Shown: positions 9,723 to 19,950 of the stretch, piece after piece | Layout of the letters: every line of letters starts with the position of its first letter | Numbering within the stretch: position 1 is the first letter of the stretch | From: an uncultured Pelagibacteraceae bacterium | GTDB taxonomy: Bacteria > Pseudomonadota > Alphaproteobacteria > Pelagibacterales > Pelagibacteraceae | Direction of reading: 5' to 3' | Length of the DNA stretch: 64,000 nt | NCBI GenBank assembly: GCA_902518155.1 | Contig: CABYFA010000001.1 | Span: 133,942-197,941, forward strand | Notes under the pieces: model-generated | Databases searched by the model: none | Seen by the model: only the letters and a program-made list of their open reading frames with translations | Told to the model about the DNA's origin: nothing | Position numbers and translations under genes: made by a program

Positions 9723-10664
9723 TTAAGTACAAAAAATCTTTAAACAGGCCATTCTTACCGCAACTCCTAGTTCTACTTGTTCTTTAATTACGCTTTTATT
9801 GATATCATCAGCTAAATTAGTATCTATCTCAATACCTCTATTCATTGGACCTGGGTGCATGATTAATGCATCAGTTTTTGCATATTCTAATTTATCTGGT
9901 GTAAGGCCATAATATTCATAATATTCTCTATTAGATGAGAGATAAGAACTTGTCATTCTTTCATTTTGTAATCTTAACATCATTACAATATCACAATCTT
10001 TTAATCCTTTTTTCATATCGGTGAATGTATTGACACCAAATTTTTCTATTTCCTTAGGCATCAAATTTGTGGGAGCAATTATATTTACTTCTGCTCCTAA
10101 CATATTCAGTAAATAAATATTAGATCTTGCAACTCTTGAATGTAGGATATCTCCACAGATGGCAATTCTTAAACCTTCAATTTTTTTTTTTCGATTTATA
10201 ATTGTCAAAGCATCTAATAAAGCTTGAGTAGGGTGTTCTCTTCTTCCATCCCCAGCATTTAAAACTGCACAATTAACTTTTTGAGAAAGTAGGTTACATG
10301 CCCCAGAGTCTTGGTGTCTTATTACAATAATATCAGGATGCATAGCATTTAGTGTCATTGCTGTATCAATAAGAGTTTCACCTTTTTTAATTGCAGAATT
10401 ACTTATATTCATTGACATCACATCAGCTCCAAGTCTTTTTCCTGCCAATTCAAATGAACTTTGCGTTCTTGTTGAGGGCTCAAAAAATAAATTGATCTGT
10501 GTTTTTCCTCTTAGTGCATCAATTTTTTTATTTTTACTTTGGTTTACTTTTATAAAATCGTGAGCTTCATCAAGTATTAGATTAACATCATTTATAGATA
10601 AATCTTGGATACCTAACAGATGTTTTTGGGAAATTTTAATAGCTTTATTTGATTTAATTGCCAT
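9723..10664 (-). CDS. pyrB: Aspartate carbamoyltransferase catalytic subunit
   Basis: A 313-residue ATCase catalytic chain, starting at the ATG 10662-10664. An in-frame start at 10703 would add 13 hydrophobic residues not typical of the family. The carbamoyl-phosphate loop FFEPSTRT is at 60-67, then HPTQALLD and near the C-terminus HPGPMNRG. It forms N-carbamoyl-aspartate in pyrimidine synthesis. No pyrI regulatory subunit is nearby; together with the adjacent dihydroorotase-like gene this points to the PyrB/pseudo-DHOase complex type. The protein ends in MACLKIF-Cys-Thr directly before the next start. Confidence 0.95.
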   Translation of the reverse strand: MAIKSNKAIKISQKHLLGIQDLSINDVNLILDEAHDFIKVNQSKNKKIDALRGKTQINLFFEPSTRTQSSFELAGKRLGADVMSMNISNSAIKKGETLIDTAMTLNAMHPDIIVIRHQDSGACNLLSQKVNCAVLNAGDGRREHPTQALLDALTIINRKKKIEGLRIAICGDILHSRVARSNIYLLNMLGAEVNIIAPTNLMPKEIEKFGVNTFTDMKKGLKDCDIVMMLRLQNERMTSSYLSSNREYYEYYGLTPDKLEYAKTDALIMHPGPMNRGIEIDTNLADDINKSVIKEQVELGVAVRMACLKIFCT

Positions 10665-10706
10665 TAAAACCAACTCTATAGCTATAAAGTTATATAATAG
10701 CAAGTA

Positions 10707-11162
10707 TTAATTGTTCAAAAAATCTATTGCTCCTTGCAGTATAAAAGCGGCAGCATTTTCATCAATTTTTTTTTCTCTTTTACTCACATTTACATCTAAT
10801 TGACTAGAAAGATTAAATGCACCAACAGTTGATAATCTCTCATCCCATAAACAAACTGGAATATCAATGTTCTTTTCAATATACGTTGAAACATCATTTA
10901 CTGATTGAGAAGATTTCCCAGAAGAGCCATCCATATTTAAGGGGTTTCCTATTATGATTCCCTTTATGTTGTTTTCGATAATTATTGATTTAAGTTGATC
11001 TATAAGGTTTTGAGAGGATTTTTTTTCTATAGTTATAAAGGGTGTGGCAATTAATTGTTTTTCGTCACAAATTGAAACTCCTATTCGTTTTGAACCAAGG
11101 TCTAAGCCTATCAATCTGCACTTATCTAAGTGATTTTTTTTAAATTCCTCTAACGTGATCAT
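10707..11162 (-). CDS. ruvX: RuvX/YqgF family putative pre-16S rRNA nuclease
   Basis: A 151-residue RNase H-fold protein. The first acidic strand is LIGLDLGSKRIGVS, followed by GIIIGNPLNMDGSSG and later WDERLSTVGA and a C-terminal DENAAAFILQ. These are the conserved blocks of YqgF/RuvX, which in E. coli matures the 16S rRNA 5' end. It is the first gene of the leftward pyrB operon, 42 bp upstream of the pyrB start, and is divergent from gatC with 50 bp between starts. Alphaproteobacteria often have this ruvX/gatC divergent arrangement next to pyrB, which supports the call. Confidence 0.9.
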   Translation of the reverse strand: MITLEEFKKNHLDKCRLIGLDLGSKRIGVSICDEKQLIATPFITIEKKSSQNLIDQLKSIIIENNIKGIIIGNPLNMDGSSGKSSQSVNDVSTYIEKNIDIPVCLWDERLSTVGAFNLSSQLDVNVSKREKKIDENAAAFILQGAIDFLNN

Positions 11163-11212
11163 ATTGTATATTTTTAACTAAAATGATAGTTTGCGTCATA
11201 CCTAAATAGCAT

Positions 11213-11500
11213 ATGAGCATAGATCTTAAAACAATAAAACACATATCTAAATTATCAAGAATTTCTGTTGATGAAAAAAGGGCAGAAAAATTAGCTGATG
11301 ATTTGAATTCAATTTTTGAATTTATTGAAAAGCTAAATGAATTAAAAACCGATGATGTAAAGCCATTAACATCAATAGCTGAAACAACTTTAAAATTCAG
11401 ATCTGATGAGATCAAAAGTAAAAATATTAGAGAACAAATAATTAAAAATTCTCCTGAAGATAATGAGGATTATTTTGTTGTACCAAAGGTAATTGAATAA
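11213..11500 (+). CDS. gatC: Asp-tRNA(Asn)/Glu-tRNA(Gln) amidotransferase subunit C
   Basis: A 95-residue GatC. The N-terminus IKHISKLSRISVDEK and the middle ELKTDDVKPLTS match the family, and length is normal. GatC wraps GatA and GatB and stabilises the amidotransferase that converts misacylated Glu-tRNA(Gln) and Asp-tRNA(Asn). The stop overlaps the gatA ATG by one base. An antisense open frame at 11140-11415 is a shadow of this gene. Confidence 0.93.
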   Translation: MSIDLKTIKHISKLSRISVDEKRAEKLADDLNSIFEFIEKLNELKTDDVKPLTSIAETTLKFRSDEIKSKNIREQIIKNSPEDNEDYFVVPKVIE

Positions 11501-12957
11501 TGTCAGACATTACCAAACAATCTTTAACAGAATTAGTAGAGAATATTAAAAATAAGAAACTTTCTTCAACAGATGTGACCAAAGCGTTTATTCAAAGGTC
11601 TGAAAAATCTAGTGAGTTAAATGCTTATATCACAGACGATTTTACATCGGCATTAGATAAAGCAAAAAAGTTTGATCAGAAACCAAATTTAGATTTAAAA
11701 TTACCTGGTATACCTATGGCTGTTAAAGATTTGTTCTGCACAAAAAATGTTAAAACAACTGCTGGTAGTAAAATTTTGAATAATTTTGTACCAACTTATG
11801 AGTCAACAGTTACTGAAAATATCTGGCATGAAGGTGCAATACTTCTGGGTAAATTAAATTGTGATGAGTTTGCAATGGGTTCATCTAATGAGACGAGTCA
11901 TTTTGGAAACGTACAAAATCCTATTGATAAAAATTTAGTCCCTGGAGGTTCTTCGGGTGGTTCAGCATCAGCAGTTGCTGGACAATTAACTCCAATCACA
12001 ATTGGTACTGACACTGGAGGGTCGATTAGACAACCAGCTTCATTTACTGGAATTGTTGGTTTAAAACCAACATACGGAAGTTGCTCACGATATGGGATAG
12101 TTGCTTTTGCTTCCTCATTAGATCAGGCAGGACCAATGGCCCAAAATGTAAAAGATTGTGCTTTATTGCAAGAAGTAATCAGTACATATGATTCAAAAGA
12201 TTCTACTTCAATCAATTTTAAAAGAAATCATTATAGCAAAGAACTTACAAAAAATATAAAAGGAAAAAAAATTGGAATTCCAAAAGAATATAGAGTTGAT
12301 GGTATGCCTAAAGAAATTGAGGATCTTTGGCAAAAAGGCATTCAATACGCAAAAGATTGTGGTGCTGAAACAATTGACATATCACTTCCACATACAAGTT
12401 ATGCTTTACCAACTTATTATATTGTAGCTCCGGCAGAGGCATCTTCCAATTTAGCAAGATATGATGGTGTAAAGTATGGATATAGAGCTAAAGGTGAAAA
12501 TTTAATTGATATGTATGAAAAAACTAGATCTGAAGGCTTTGGTGCTGAAGTTCAAAGAAGAATTATGATTGGAACTTATGTATTATCATCTGGTTATTAT
12601 GATGCATACTATCTTAAAGCTCAAAAGGTGAGAAAACTTATCAAAAATGATTTTGATGAGGCATATAAGAGGGTTGATGCAATTTTAACGCCATCAACAC
12701 CTAGCTCAGCTTTTAAAATAGGTGAAAAAACAAATGATCCGGTTTCGATGTATTTAAATGATATATTTACAGTACCAGTTAATTTGGCAGGCCTGCCTGG
12801 TATATCAATTCCTGCAGGACACGATACTAAAGGTTATCCTCTTGGTTTACAAATAATCGGTAAAGCCTTTGATGAACAAAATATATTAAATATTGCTTTT
12901 GCTATGGAGGAGAAAATAAATTTTAAAAACAAAATTACTGATTGGTGGATTAAGTGA
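11500..12957 (+). CDS. gatA: Asp-tRNA(Asn)/Glu-tRNA(Gln) amidotransferase subunit A
   Basis: A 485-residue amidase-signature protein. The Ser-cisSer-Lys catalytic triad regions are visible: the lysine in [13 protein letters not shown], the first serine in [12 protein letters not shown] and the nucleophilic serine in [14 protein letters not shown]. GatA releases ammonia from glutamine, which passes to GatB for transamidation. Length is typical. It is the middle gene of gatCAB, overlapping gatC by one base and gatB by 4 bp (GTGA). Confidence 0.97.
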   Translation: MSDITKQSLTELVENIKNKKLSSTDVTKAFIQRSEKSSELNAYITDDFTSALDKAKKFDQKPNLDLKLPGIPMAVKDLFCTKNVKTTAGSKILNNFVPTYESTVTENIWHEGAILLGKLNCDEFAMGSSNETSHFGNVQNPIDKNLVPGGSSGGSASAVAGQLTPITIGTDTGGSIRQPASFTGIVGLKPTYGSCSRYGIVAFASSLDQAGPMAQNVKDCALLQEVISTYDSKDSTSINFKRNHYSKELTKNIKGKKIGIPKEYRVDGMPKEIEDLWQKGIQYAKDCGAETIDISLPHTSYALPTYYIVAPAEASSNLARYDGVKYGYRAKGENLIDMYEKTRSEGFGAEVQRRIMIGTYVLSSGYYDAYYLKAQKVRKLIKNDFDEAYKRVDAILTPSTPSSAFKIGEKTNDPVSMYLNDIFTVPVNLAGLPGISIPAGHDTKGYPLGLQIIGKAFDEQNILNIAFAMEEKINFKNKITDWWIK

Positions 12958-14429
12958 ATAAGAAAAACACAGAATATTTGATTAATCGGAAAGATAATCA
13001 ATATGAAGTTGTAATTGGATTAGAGGTACATGCTCAAGTATTATCCGAGTCAAAACTATTTTCTTCTTCATCAACTAAATTTGGTGCTGAACCAAATACA
13101 CAAGTAAGTTTAGTTGACGCTGCATTTCCAGGAATGCTACCTGTAATAAATGAATTTTGTATTAAACAAGCTATTAAAACTGGCATTGGTCTTAATGCAA
13201 AAATTAATAAACGCTCTGTATTTGATAGAAAAAATTATTTTTATGCTGATTTACCTCAAGGATATCAAATATCACAATTTAAAGATCCAATAGTAGGTGA
13301 GGGCAAAGTTATTTTGGATATGCCTAATGGTCAAAAAGAAGTAGGTATAGAAAGATTACATCTAGAACAAGATGCTGGAAAAAGTATTCATGATCTTGAC
13401 CCACAAAATACTTTTGTAGATTTAAACAGATCAGGGGTAGCTTTAATGGAAATAGTGAGCAAGCCTGATCTAAGGTCCCCAGATGAGGTTAATGCTTACA
13501 TTAAAAAATTACGATCTATAATGAGGTACCTAGGAACTTGTGATGGAAATATGCAAGAAGGCTCTTTAAGAGCGGATGTAAATGTTTCTGTAAGACCAAA
13601 AGGCTCAAAAGAATTTGGCACTCGATGTGAAATTAAAAATGTTAATTCAATTAAGTTTATGCAAATGGCAATAGAATATGAGGCTAATCGCCAAGTTGAT
13701 TTAATAGAAGAGGGCAAAACTATTGATCAAGAAACAAGACTTTTTGATACGAAAAAAAATGAGACAAGATCAATGAGATCAAAAGAAGATGCTCATGATT
13801 ACAGATATTTTCCTGACCCTGATTTATTACCTTTGGAGGTATCGGAAAAATTTATTAAAGAACTTAAAAATGATATTCCAGAGCTTCCAGATGACAAAAA
13901 AAAAAGATTTATTGAAGAGTTTGAATTGTCTCCTTATGATGCCAATATTTTAGTGTCTGATATTGACACTTCAAAATATTTTGAAGAAGTTGTAGCCAAA
14001 ATGGGCAAGAACAAAGATATTAAGTTAGCAGTCAATTGGATTACAGGAGAACTGTTTGCTGTTTTAAATAGCAAAGGTTTAGAAATTTCTCAGAGTCCGG
14101 TGAGTGCTAAGAACTTTGCCATATTGATAAATCTAATTAAGAATGGAACTATTTCTGGAAAAATAGCAAAAACTGTTTTTGAATTAATGATTGATGGAGA
14201 TAAAGATCCACAAAAAATTGTTGAAGAAAAAGGATTAAAGCAACAAAGTGATCCAAAGGCTTTAGAAGTTTTAATTGACAAAATAATTAATGAGAACAGG
14301 GAAAAAGCTATCGAATATAAACAAGGTAAAGAAAAATTATTTGGTTTTTTTGTGGGTCAAGCAATGAAGGCATCTGGTGGAAAAGCAAATCCTCAATTAA
14401 TCAATGAGATCCTGAAGAAAAAATTATAA
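12954..14429 (+). CDS. gatB: Asp-tRNA(Asn)/Glu-tRNA(Gln) amidotransferase subunit B
   Basis: A 491-residue GatB. The start is a GTG at 12954 that overlaps the gatA stop (GTGA), so translation is coupled. The kinase-like N-terminal domain begins with [13 protein letters not shown] and contains [13 protein letters not shown]. The C-terminal helical and YqeY-like tail, from about residue 300 to 490, binds the tRNA. GatB activates the misacylated glutamate or aspartate with ATP and amidates it using ammonia from GatA. It is followed 4 bp later by the methyltransferase gene. Confidence 0.97.
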   Translation: MNKKNTEYLINRKDNQYEVVIGLEVHAQVLSESKLFSSSSTKFGAEPNTQVSLVDAAFPGMLPVINEFCIKQAIKTGIGLNAKINKRSVFDRKNYFYADLPQGYQISQFKDPIVGEGKVILDMPNGQKEVGIERLHLEQDAGKSIHDLDPQNTFVDLNRSGVALMEIVSKPDLRSPDEVNAYIKKLRSIMRYLGTCDGNMQEGSLRADVNVSVRPKGSKEFGTRCEIKNVNSIKFMQMAIEYEANRQVDLIEEGKTIDQETRLFDTKKNETRSMRSKEDAHDYRYFPDPDLLPLEVSEKFIKELKNDIPELPDDKKKRFIEEFELSPYDANILVSDIDTSKYFEEVVAKMGKNKDIKLAVNWITGELFAVLNSKGLEISQSPVSAKNFAILINLIKNGTISGKIAKTVFELMIDGDKDPQKIVEEKGLKQQSDPKALEVLIDKIINENREKAIEYKQGKEKLFGFFVGQAMKASGGKANPQLINEILKKKL

Positions 14430-14433
14430 GGTT

Positions 14434-15084
14434 ATGGGTTCAGACCTTAATATCACAAAGCATTTACAAGATTATATACTAAAGAATGGTTTGAAATTAC
14501 ATCCAATTCAAAAAGAAATAATAGACTATAACTTATCACTTGGTGATATTAAAAGAATGCAAATATCTATTTCTCAATGTCAATTTTTACATTTGATTAT
14601 TAAGATCTCCAAAATTACAAAAGTATTAGAGATAGGAACTTTTACAGGTTTAAGCACTTTATCTATGGCTTTAGCATTACCAGATGAGGGTAGTATAATT
14701 GCTTTAGATAAAAATGAAGAAACAAATAAAATTGCTCAAAATTTTTTTAAAAAAGCTAATCAAAATCACAAAATTAAAACAATAATTAAACCAGCTTTAG
14801 AAAGTTTGATGAGTATTAGAAATGAAAAATTTGATTTAGTTTTTATTGATGCTGATAAAATGAATTACCAAAAATATTATGAAATTTCACTAGATCTATT
14901 GAATAAAGAGGGTTTAGTAATTATTGATAATGTTTTATGGCATGGAGAAGTTGTTAATAAAAATATAAATGACAAATATACGAAAAGTATTAGAGATTTA
15001 AATCATTTTATTTCAAAGGATAAAAGAATTGAAAAGGTTATGCTGCCTTTTGGTGATGGAATGACTGTATGTAGGAAGATTTAA
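14434..15084 (+). CDS. Class I SAM-dependent O-methyltransferase (caffeoyl-CoA OMT-like family)
   Basis: A 216-residue methyltransferase of the catechol/caffeoyl-CoA O-methyltransferase fold. The SAM-binding motif VLEIGTFTGLSTLSMA follows a helical cap, and the metal/substrate region has FDLVFIDADKMNYQKYY and LVIIDNVLWHGEVV. Bacterial members methylate catechol-like small molecules; the natural substrate cannot be read from sequence. It follows gatB by 4 bp and its stop overlaps the start of trhO by one base, so it is in the same transcription unit. Confidence 0.85.
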   Translation: MGSDLNITKHLQDYILKNGLKLHPIQKEIIDYNLSLGDIKRMQISISQCQFLHLIIKISKITKVLEIGTFTGLSTLSMALALPDEGSIIALDKNEETNKIAQNFFKKANQNHKIKTIIKPALESLMSIRNEKFDLVFIDADKMNYQKYYEISLDLLNKEGLVIIDNVLWHGEVVNKNINDKYTKSIRDLNHFISKDKRIEKVMLPFGDGMTVCRKI

Positions 15085-15992
15085 TGTTCACTATATTCGG
15101 ATTTTATAAATTTCAAAAAATGAATAATTTAAAAAAAAATCAAAAAATATTGAATAATCTTTTAGTTAATAAAAACATATATGGATCAATTATTCTATCA
15201 AAAGAGGGTTTAAATGGATCTATATCTGGAAAAAATAAAGATATTAAGGCTACAATTATTAAATTAAAAAAAATTTTTAGTATTAAAGAATTTGATAGTT
15301 TCAATAATTCAAAAAGTAAATTTAAACCTTTCCACAAATCTAAAGTGAAAATTAAAAAAGAAGTCGTTCCAATGGATCTTAAAATCTCAAATAAAATTAA
15401 AAAAAAGAATACTCATATTGAACCAACGAAGTGGAATGAATTAATAAAAGATAAGAAAACTTTTTTATTAGATGCAAGAAAACCTTTTGAGCATAAAGTT
15501 GGTTCTTTTAAAAAATCGGTAAATCCAAATATAGACAACTTTAGAGATTTCCCAAAATACTTAAAAAAGTTAAAAAAAGATCAACCAATAGCAATGTTTT
15601 GCACCGGTGGAATTAGGTGTGAAAAAGCCTCTGTATTTTTAGAAAAAAAAGGTTTTAAAAATATTTATCAATTAAAGGGTGGAATTTTGAATTACTTAAA
15701 AAAAATCAATCAAAAAAACAGTTTATGGAAAGGTGAGTGTTTTGTATTTGACAATAGAGTAACTCTAAAACATGGATTAGTACAAGGAACCTATTCAATT
15801 TGCGGTGGATGTAGACAGCCAATTTCAACTAAAGATAAAAAATCTAAAAAATATGAAGAGGGAGTAACTTGTCCAAATTGTATTGATAAACTCTCAAAAA
15901 ACCAAAAATCTCGTTTTAGAATGAGACAAAGTCAGATATACAAAGCAAAGCAATCTGGAAAAAGATATATTTTTCAAAAAGAATTTAAATAA
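15084..15992 (+). CDS. trhO: tRNA uridine(34) hydroxylase TrhO (YceA, rhodanese-like)
   Basis: A 302-residue TrhO/YceA protein. An N-terminal acylphosphatase-like domain (about residues 1-95) precedes a rhodanese domain with the catalytic cysteine in MFCTGGIRCEKAS, giving the characteristic CxGGIRCE. A C-terminal cysteine cluster, CGGC and CPNC, follows. The family hydroxylates U34 of certain tRNAs using prephenate in an oxygen-independent or oxygen-dependent way, depending on the member. Length and domains are normal. It overlaps the methyltransferase stop by one base. Confidence 0.9.
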   Translation: MFTIFGFYKFQKMNNLKKNQKILNNLLVNKNIYGSIILSKEGLNGSISGKNKDIKATIIKLKKIFSIKEFDSFNNSKSKFKPFHKSKVKIKKEVVPMDLKISNKIKKKNTHIEPTKWNELIKDKKTFLLDARKPFEHKVGSFKKSVNPNIDNFRDFPKYLKKLKKDQPIAMFCTGGIRCEKASVFLEKKGFKNIYQLKGGILNYLKKINQKNSLWKGECFVFDNRVTLKHGLVQGTYSICGGCRQPISTKDKKSKKYEEGVTCPNCIDKLSKNQKSRFRMRQSQIYKAKQSGKRYIFQKEFK

Positions 15993-16000
15993 GGATAATT

Positions 16001-17371
16001 TTGTCTAAATCAATAAAATTAACAAAAGATCCAATTTGGACACTATTGAGAAGAGTTACGATACCCGCAAGTGTAGGCTCATTATTTCAAACATTTTATA
16101 ATTTAGTTGATACTTGGTTTGCGGGAAGAATTTCAGCAGAAGCAATAGGTGCAATTGCGAAATCGTTTCCAATATATTTTACCATTGTAGCTGTTGGTGT
16201 TGGATTAGGTGCCGCAACTAATGCTTTAATTGGTAATTCAATCGGTGAAAAGAAAATAAGAGTTGCATCATTATATGTGGCTCAGTCTTTAATCTTTGCA
16301 GTTTTAGTGTCAATAATTGTTACAATATTTGGTTTAAATGCATCAAATTATCTTTTAGGTGTCATGGGATCTGATGAAGCCGGAATAATTTTAACGAGAG
16401 AATATTTAGATATTATTTTCTACGGAACTTTTATTGTATTGATACAGATATCTTTAAATGGAACTTTGAATGCTCAAGGTGATACCAAAAGTTATAGAAA
16501 TGTATTGATATTTAGTTTTTTCCTTAACATTTTTTTAAATCCTCTTTTTATATGGGGATATGGATTTATCCCAGGATTTGGAATAGCTGGCCTTGCTATT
16601 GCTACTGTAATTTCTCAATCAATAGGAACAATCTATTTAGCTTTTAAAGTTAATAATTGTCAAATAAGGAATTACCTTAAACCTCAATGCTTTATTCCAA
16701 AATTTGAATATTTAAAATCATTAACAAATCAAGCTGTACCAGTAATGTTTAGTATGTTGTTTATTGGTGTAGGTATATTTAACATTTTATATTTCATAGG
16801 TAAATTCGGGGATTTAGCAACAGCTGGTTATGGTGCAGCATTAAGAGTAGAGCAAGTTTTTTTATTACCTGTTATTGGTTTAAATACTGCAGTCCTTTCA
16901 ATCGGAGGACAAAATTTTGGTGCAAAAGCCTATAATAGAATAAGAGAGCTTTATACTAAGGCTTTATTTTTTGGAATATCATTTATGACTGTTGCTGGAG
17001 TAATAATTTTTTTTGGGGCTGAATTTTTCGTATCTTTATTTACTGATAATCAAGAAGCAGTTATGAGTGGAGCTATTTATCTCAAGGTTGCAGCTTTAAT
17101 TGGACCAATTTATCCAGTCTTCTTTATTACTACAGCAGTATTTCAAGCTGTTAAAAAACCTTTGTATAGTCTCTATTTGAGTATTTTAAGATTAACAGCG
17201 TTTCCTTTTTTAAGTTTATGGTATGTGATAAATATAAGAGGTGGTGATTACCAAGATATTTTTTATACTATTATGGTGACTAATTGGGCTATGGGAATTG
17301 CTGTTTTAATATTTATTGGGTATTTTCTAAATAATGTATTTAAACAAAATAAAGCTATTTTTAGTTATTAG
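16001..17371 (+). CDS. MATE family efflux transporter
   Basis: A 456-residue protein with about twelve hydrophobic segments in two similar halves, as in the MATE superfamily. The opening TLLRRVTIPASVGSLFQTFY and NLVDTWFAG are typical. These inner-membrane antiporters export organic cations or drugs with Na+ or H+. The start is a TTG at 16001, supported by AGGA at 15992-15995 five bases upstream; the next ATG is too far inside. The 3' end overlaps the nuclease gene by 38 bp. Substrate unknown. Confidence 0.88.
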   Translation: MSKSIKLTKDPIWTLLRRVTIPASVGSLFQTFYNLVDTWFAGRISAEAIGAIAKSFPIYFTIVAVGVGLGAATNALIGNSIGEKKIRVASLYVAQSLIFAVLVSIIVTIFGLNASNYLLGVMGSDEAGIILTREYLDIIFYGTFIVLIQISLNGTLNAQGDTKSYRNVLIFSFFLNIFLNPLFIWGYGFIPGFGIAGLAIATVISQSIGTIYLAFKVNNCQIRNYLKPQCFIPKFEYLKSLTNQAVPVMFSMLFIGVGIFNILYFIGKFGDLATAGYGAALRVEQVFLLPVIGLNTAVLSIGGQNFGAKAYNRIRELYTKALFFGISFMTVAGVIIFFGAEFFVSLFTDNQEAVMSGAIYLKVAALIGPIYPVFFITTAVFQAVKKPLYSLYLSILRLTAFPFLSLWYVINIRGGDYQDIFYTIMVTNWAMGIAVLIFIGYFLNNVFKQNKAIFSY

Positions 17372-17813
17372 TTTTTTTCTATCCTCTTTTTTCTTAACTC
17401 TAAAAGATGTTAAATCAGATGAAATCAAAGTTGTTGATGGTGATACTATACATTTAAATGGAAAAAAAATTAGATTTAGTGGAATTGATACACCTGAACT
17501 AAAACAAACCTGTAGTAAGAATAATCAAATAATTTTATGTGGGATTGAAGCAAAAAAATTATTAATTAATAGAATAGGAAATAATGAGATAAAATGTGTT
17601 GAGGAGGGGAAGGACCAGTATCAAAGAATTTTAGCTGAATGTTTCGTAAATAATATTAGTTTATCAAGTTATTTGGTAAAAGAAGGTTATGCTTTTGCAT
17701 ATAGAAAATATTCAAAGAAATTCGTACCTGATGAGAACTATGCAAGATTAAATAATTTAGGAATGTGGTCTATGAAATTTGAATATCCTTGGGACTGGAG
17801 AAAAAAAAATTAA
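17334..17813 (+). CDS. Secreted thermonuclease (SNase-like) protein
   Basis: A 159-residue staphylococcal-nuclease-fold protein. The N-terminal hydrophobic segment FLVISFFLSSFFLTL looks like a signal peptide or anchor, placing the enzyme in the periplasm or outside. The SNase core follows: VVDGDTIHLNGKKIRFSGID, TPELKQTC, a DQYQRILAECF strand with the catalytic Arg, and EGYAFAYRKYSK. It would cleave DNA or RNA in a Ca2+-dependent manner. It starts inside the MATE gene with a 38-bp overlap and is convergent with the ABC permease, overlapping it by 4 bp. Confidence 0.87.
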   Translation: MYLNKIKLFLVISFFLSSFFLTLKDVKSDEIKVVDGDTIHLNGKKIRFSGIDTPELKQTCSKNNQIILCGIEAKKLLINRIGNNEIKCVEEGKDQYQRILAECFVNNISLSSYLVKEGYAFAYRKYSKKFVPDENYARLNNLGMWSMKFEYPWDWRKKN

Positions 17814-18541
17814 TCTTTTTGTAATCTTTTTTCTAATTTTCTAACTAAAAAAGAAACAACCAAAATTAAAACAAGATACTCGAGGATTAAAAATGTATAA
17901 ATTTCTAGCGGCCGATAAGTTGTCACAACTAGTTCGTTTGCTTTTCTTGTTAAATCTCCAATACCAATTATTGACACAAGTGATGACATTTTAAGAACAT
18001 AAACAAATTGATTACCTATAGCTGGTAAAATATTCTTTATTGCTTGTGGTAAGATAACTAATCTTAATTTTCTAAAAAAACTTAATCCCAAAGAACTTCC
18101 CGCTTCCCATTGTGATTTTTTAATTGAATTAATTCCCGCTCTAAATATTTCTGCTTGAAAAGCACTTTCACTAATTGAAAGAGCTATGATACCAGAAACA
18201 AAAGGACTAAAACTTATACCTGTCATAATTGGTAAACCGTAATAAATCCATAAAATCAAAACTAATAAAGGAATTGCTCTTACAATCTCCACATATCCAA
18301 TATTCAGATAGGTTAAAAATTTGCTCTTAGCTAGTGATGGAATAGCAACTAAAAGACCTAGGATAATTGAAATAATTATAGAGACTATACTTATATAGAT
18401 AGTGGTTGTTAAACCACTTAATAAAAACTTTAAGTTAGTTAATCCTTCAATATTGTTTGGAGACAAGATTAACCAATTTAATTCACTTTTACCGCATGAA
18501 GTTAATGGGAAAATTAAGAGTAAAAAAAATAAATTTCTCAC
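17810..18541 (-). CDS. Polar amino-acid-type ABC transporter permease with lipobox-like N-terminus
   Basis: A 243-residue HisM/GlnP-type permease. The core has about five membrane helices, and the ATPase-coupling (EAA) loop is EAGSSLGLSFFRKLRLVILP followed by PAIGNQFVYVLKMSSL. The N-terminus is unusual: MRNLFFLLLIFPLTSCGK resembles a lipoprotein signal with lipobox LTSC, followed by an extra loop before the first permease helix. It lies 40 bp downstream of a periplasmic binding protein gene on the same strand. No ATP-binding subunit gene is in the vicinity, so the ATPase must be shared or elsewhere. The substrate is probably an amino acid or related compound. Confidence 0.88.
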   Translation of the reverse strand: MRNLFFLLLIFPLTSCGKSELNWLILSPNNIEGLTNLKFLLSGLTTTIYISIVSIIISIILGLLVAIPSLAKSKFLTYLNIGYVEIVRAIPLLVLILWIYYGLPIMTGISFSPFVSGIIALSISESAFQAEIFRAGINSIKKSQWEAGSSLGLSFFRKLRLVILPQAIKNILPAIGNQFVYVLKMSSLVSIIGIGDLTRKANELVVTTYRPLEIYTFLILEYLVLILVVSFLVRKLEKRLQKD

Positions 18542-18581
18542 TCTTCAAGTTATAAAGAATTAAAAACTAATTACTAATTTT

Positions 18582-19349
18582 TTATAAACTCTTTAAATTA
18601 TATTTAGCTAATAACTTAGTGAAGAACCCTGAGGATTTTTTATCTTTAATCCATTTATTTACATAATCGTTCCACTTAGTATCACCTTTTGGCACCATCA
18701 TTGCTAAAAAAGCTGGATTTTTTCCACCATCTGGAACAATTGCTAATTGAGGATATTTGATAACCAGTTTATTTGCTTCTGTTGAACTTGTAATATTACC
18801 ATCAGCTCTACCTGCTAATACTTCCTGAAAGTCTCTAGCTGGAGCTTCAATTGAGTTTAATTTTGATTTTGGAAAAAATTCTTTCGCTTTTTCTTCTTGA
18901 GAAGTACCAAGAGTAGTTGCTATCGTTACGTTTTCGTTATTTAGGGAGTCCCAAGTAGGGAATTTTTTTAAGTTCTTTTTAAGGACAAGTGGTACAGTAG
19001 CATATTTGTAATAAGTATCAGTAAATCCTGCTACCTCAGCTCGTTTTGGAGTTTTTGTTACACTTGTTGAAATATCATACCTTGATGATGTTATACCTGA
19101 AACAATAGTTTTCCATTCTGCAGGTACAAATTCAATCTTTACGCCCATATCTTTTGCAAGTTCATTCATGACATCAATATCAAAACCTTTATATTTATTA
19201 GTAGCTGGGTCTTTAACTGTCATGGGATCCCAATCTCCAGTAGTTCCAACTTTTAATACACCTGATGATAGTATTTTATTTAAATTTGAATCTGCATTAA
19301 GTGAGAATGGTAAAAAGGTAAATAATATTAATAATAGTAATTTTTTCAT
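18582..19349 (-). CDS. Periplasmic substrate-binding protein (SBP family 3, cyclohexadienyl-dehydratase-like)
   Basis: A 255-residue protein with a cleavable signal peptide ([19 protein letters not shown], cleavage near residue 19-20). A family 3 solute-binding fold follows: [15 protein letters not shown], then [18 protein letters not shown] and later [15 protein letters not shown]. The pattern resembles periplasmic amino-acid binding proteins and also the PheC-type cyclohexadienyl dehydratases that share the fold. The permease directly downstream makes a transport role more likely. It follows the soxBDAG operon on the same strand; the proximity to sarcosine oxidase is suggestive but does not prove the substrate. 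Confidence 0.87.
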   Translation of the reverse strand: MKKLLLLILFTFLPFSLNADSNLNKILSSGVLKVGTTGDWDPMTVKDPATNKYKGFDIDVMNELAKDMGVKIEFVPAEWKTIVSGITSSRYDISTSVTKTPKRAEVAGFTDTYYKYATVPLVLKKNLKKFPTWDSLNNENVTIATTLGTSQEEKAKEFFPKSKLNSIEAPARDFQEVLAGRADGNITSSTEANKLVIKYPQLAIVPDGGKNPAFLAMMVPKGDTKWNDYVNKWIKDKKSSGFFTKLLAKYNLKSL

Positions 19350-19386
19350 AATTAAATAACTACATTATTTTTTTTATTATTGAGAT

Positions 19387-19950
19387 CTATAATCTTGACG
19401 CACTATCATTCATCCATGAAAATAAATGATCTGAAAAGGATCTTCTCACAAATAAATTTACATCATTAATGTCCTGATTGTGAACAATTATATCAATTTT
19501 TGTCAAAATTGTTTGAGTTACAAGGCCTTTTTTGGATTTAAAATCATTAAAATTAAACGGAGATCCAGTTTCAAATAAATCAAAAATTTTATCACCTTTA
19601 AGATTTATTAATACAAATTGGTCTGTGACATCAGTTACAGCACCCAAATTTGTTTTACAAATATTTTTATTGAGTAATTTTTCTACATTGTAATTATTAT
19701 CATCTGATTTTAAAATTTCATTTGAAAAAATCATCCATTCATCCGGGCTTAACCAAAGAGCTGTTAATTGATCACTTCTTGAGGAAGTATTTGCTTCATT
19801 TGGCAAAAGTAGATTTAATGATTTTCCAACTGCAGATAAAAACTGTCTTTTTTTTCCTCTAATAATAAGTTTCATGACAGGTTTTATTTCTCTCATTTGC
19901 AAACCTGGATAAGATTTATCATTTTCAATTACATTTGAATAATTAAGCAT
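19387..19950 (-). CDS. soxG: Sarcosine oxidase gamma subunit
   Basis: A 187-residue SoxG-like protein, the last gene of soxB-soxD-soxA-soxG on the minus strand. Recognisable parts are REIKPVMKLIIRGKKRQFL, LWLSPDEWMIF and VTDVTDQFVLINLKG, the latter resembling the aminomethyltransferase-like fold of the gamma subunit. SoxG is part of the heterotetrameric sarcosine oxidase and contacts the alpha subunit. Its start overlaps the soxA stop by 8 bp (19943-19950). Sequence conservation of this subunit is low, so the call rests partly on position. Confidence 0.87.
   Translation of the reverse strand: MLNYSNVIENDKSYPGLQMREIKPVMKLIIRGKKRQFLSAVGKSLNLLLPNEANTSSRSDQLTALWLSPDEWMIFSNEILKSDDNNYNVEKLLNKNICKTNLGAVTDVTDQFVLINLKGDKIFDLFETGSPFNFNDFKSKKGLVTQTILTKIDIIVHNQDINDVNLFVRRSFSDHLFSWMNDSASRL

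Noticed and set aside
11140-11415. 91-codon minus-strand ORF opposite gatC
   Set aside because: Lies entirely antisense to gatC and its junctions; low-complexity Ser/Phe/Asn composition is a typical shadow.
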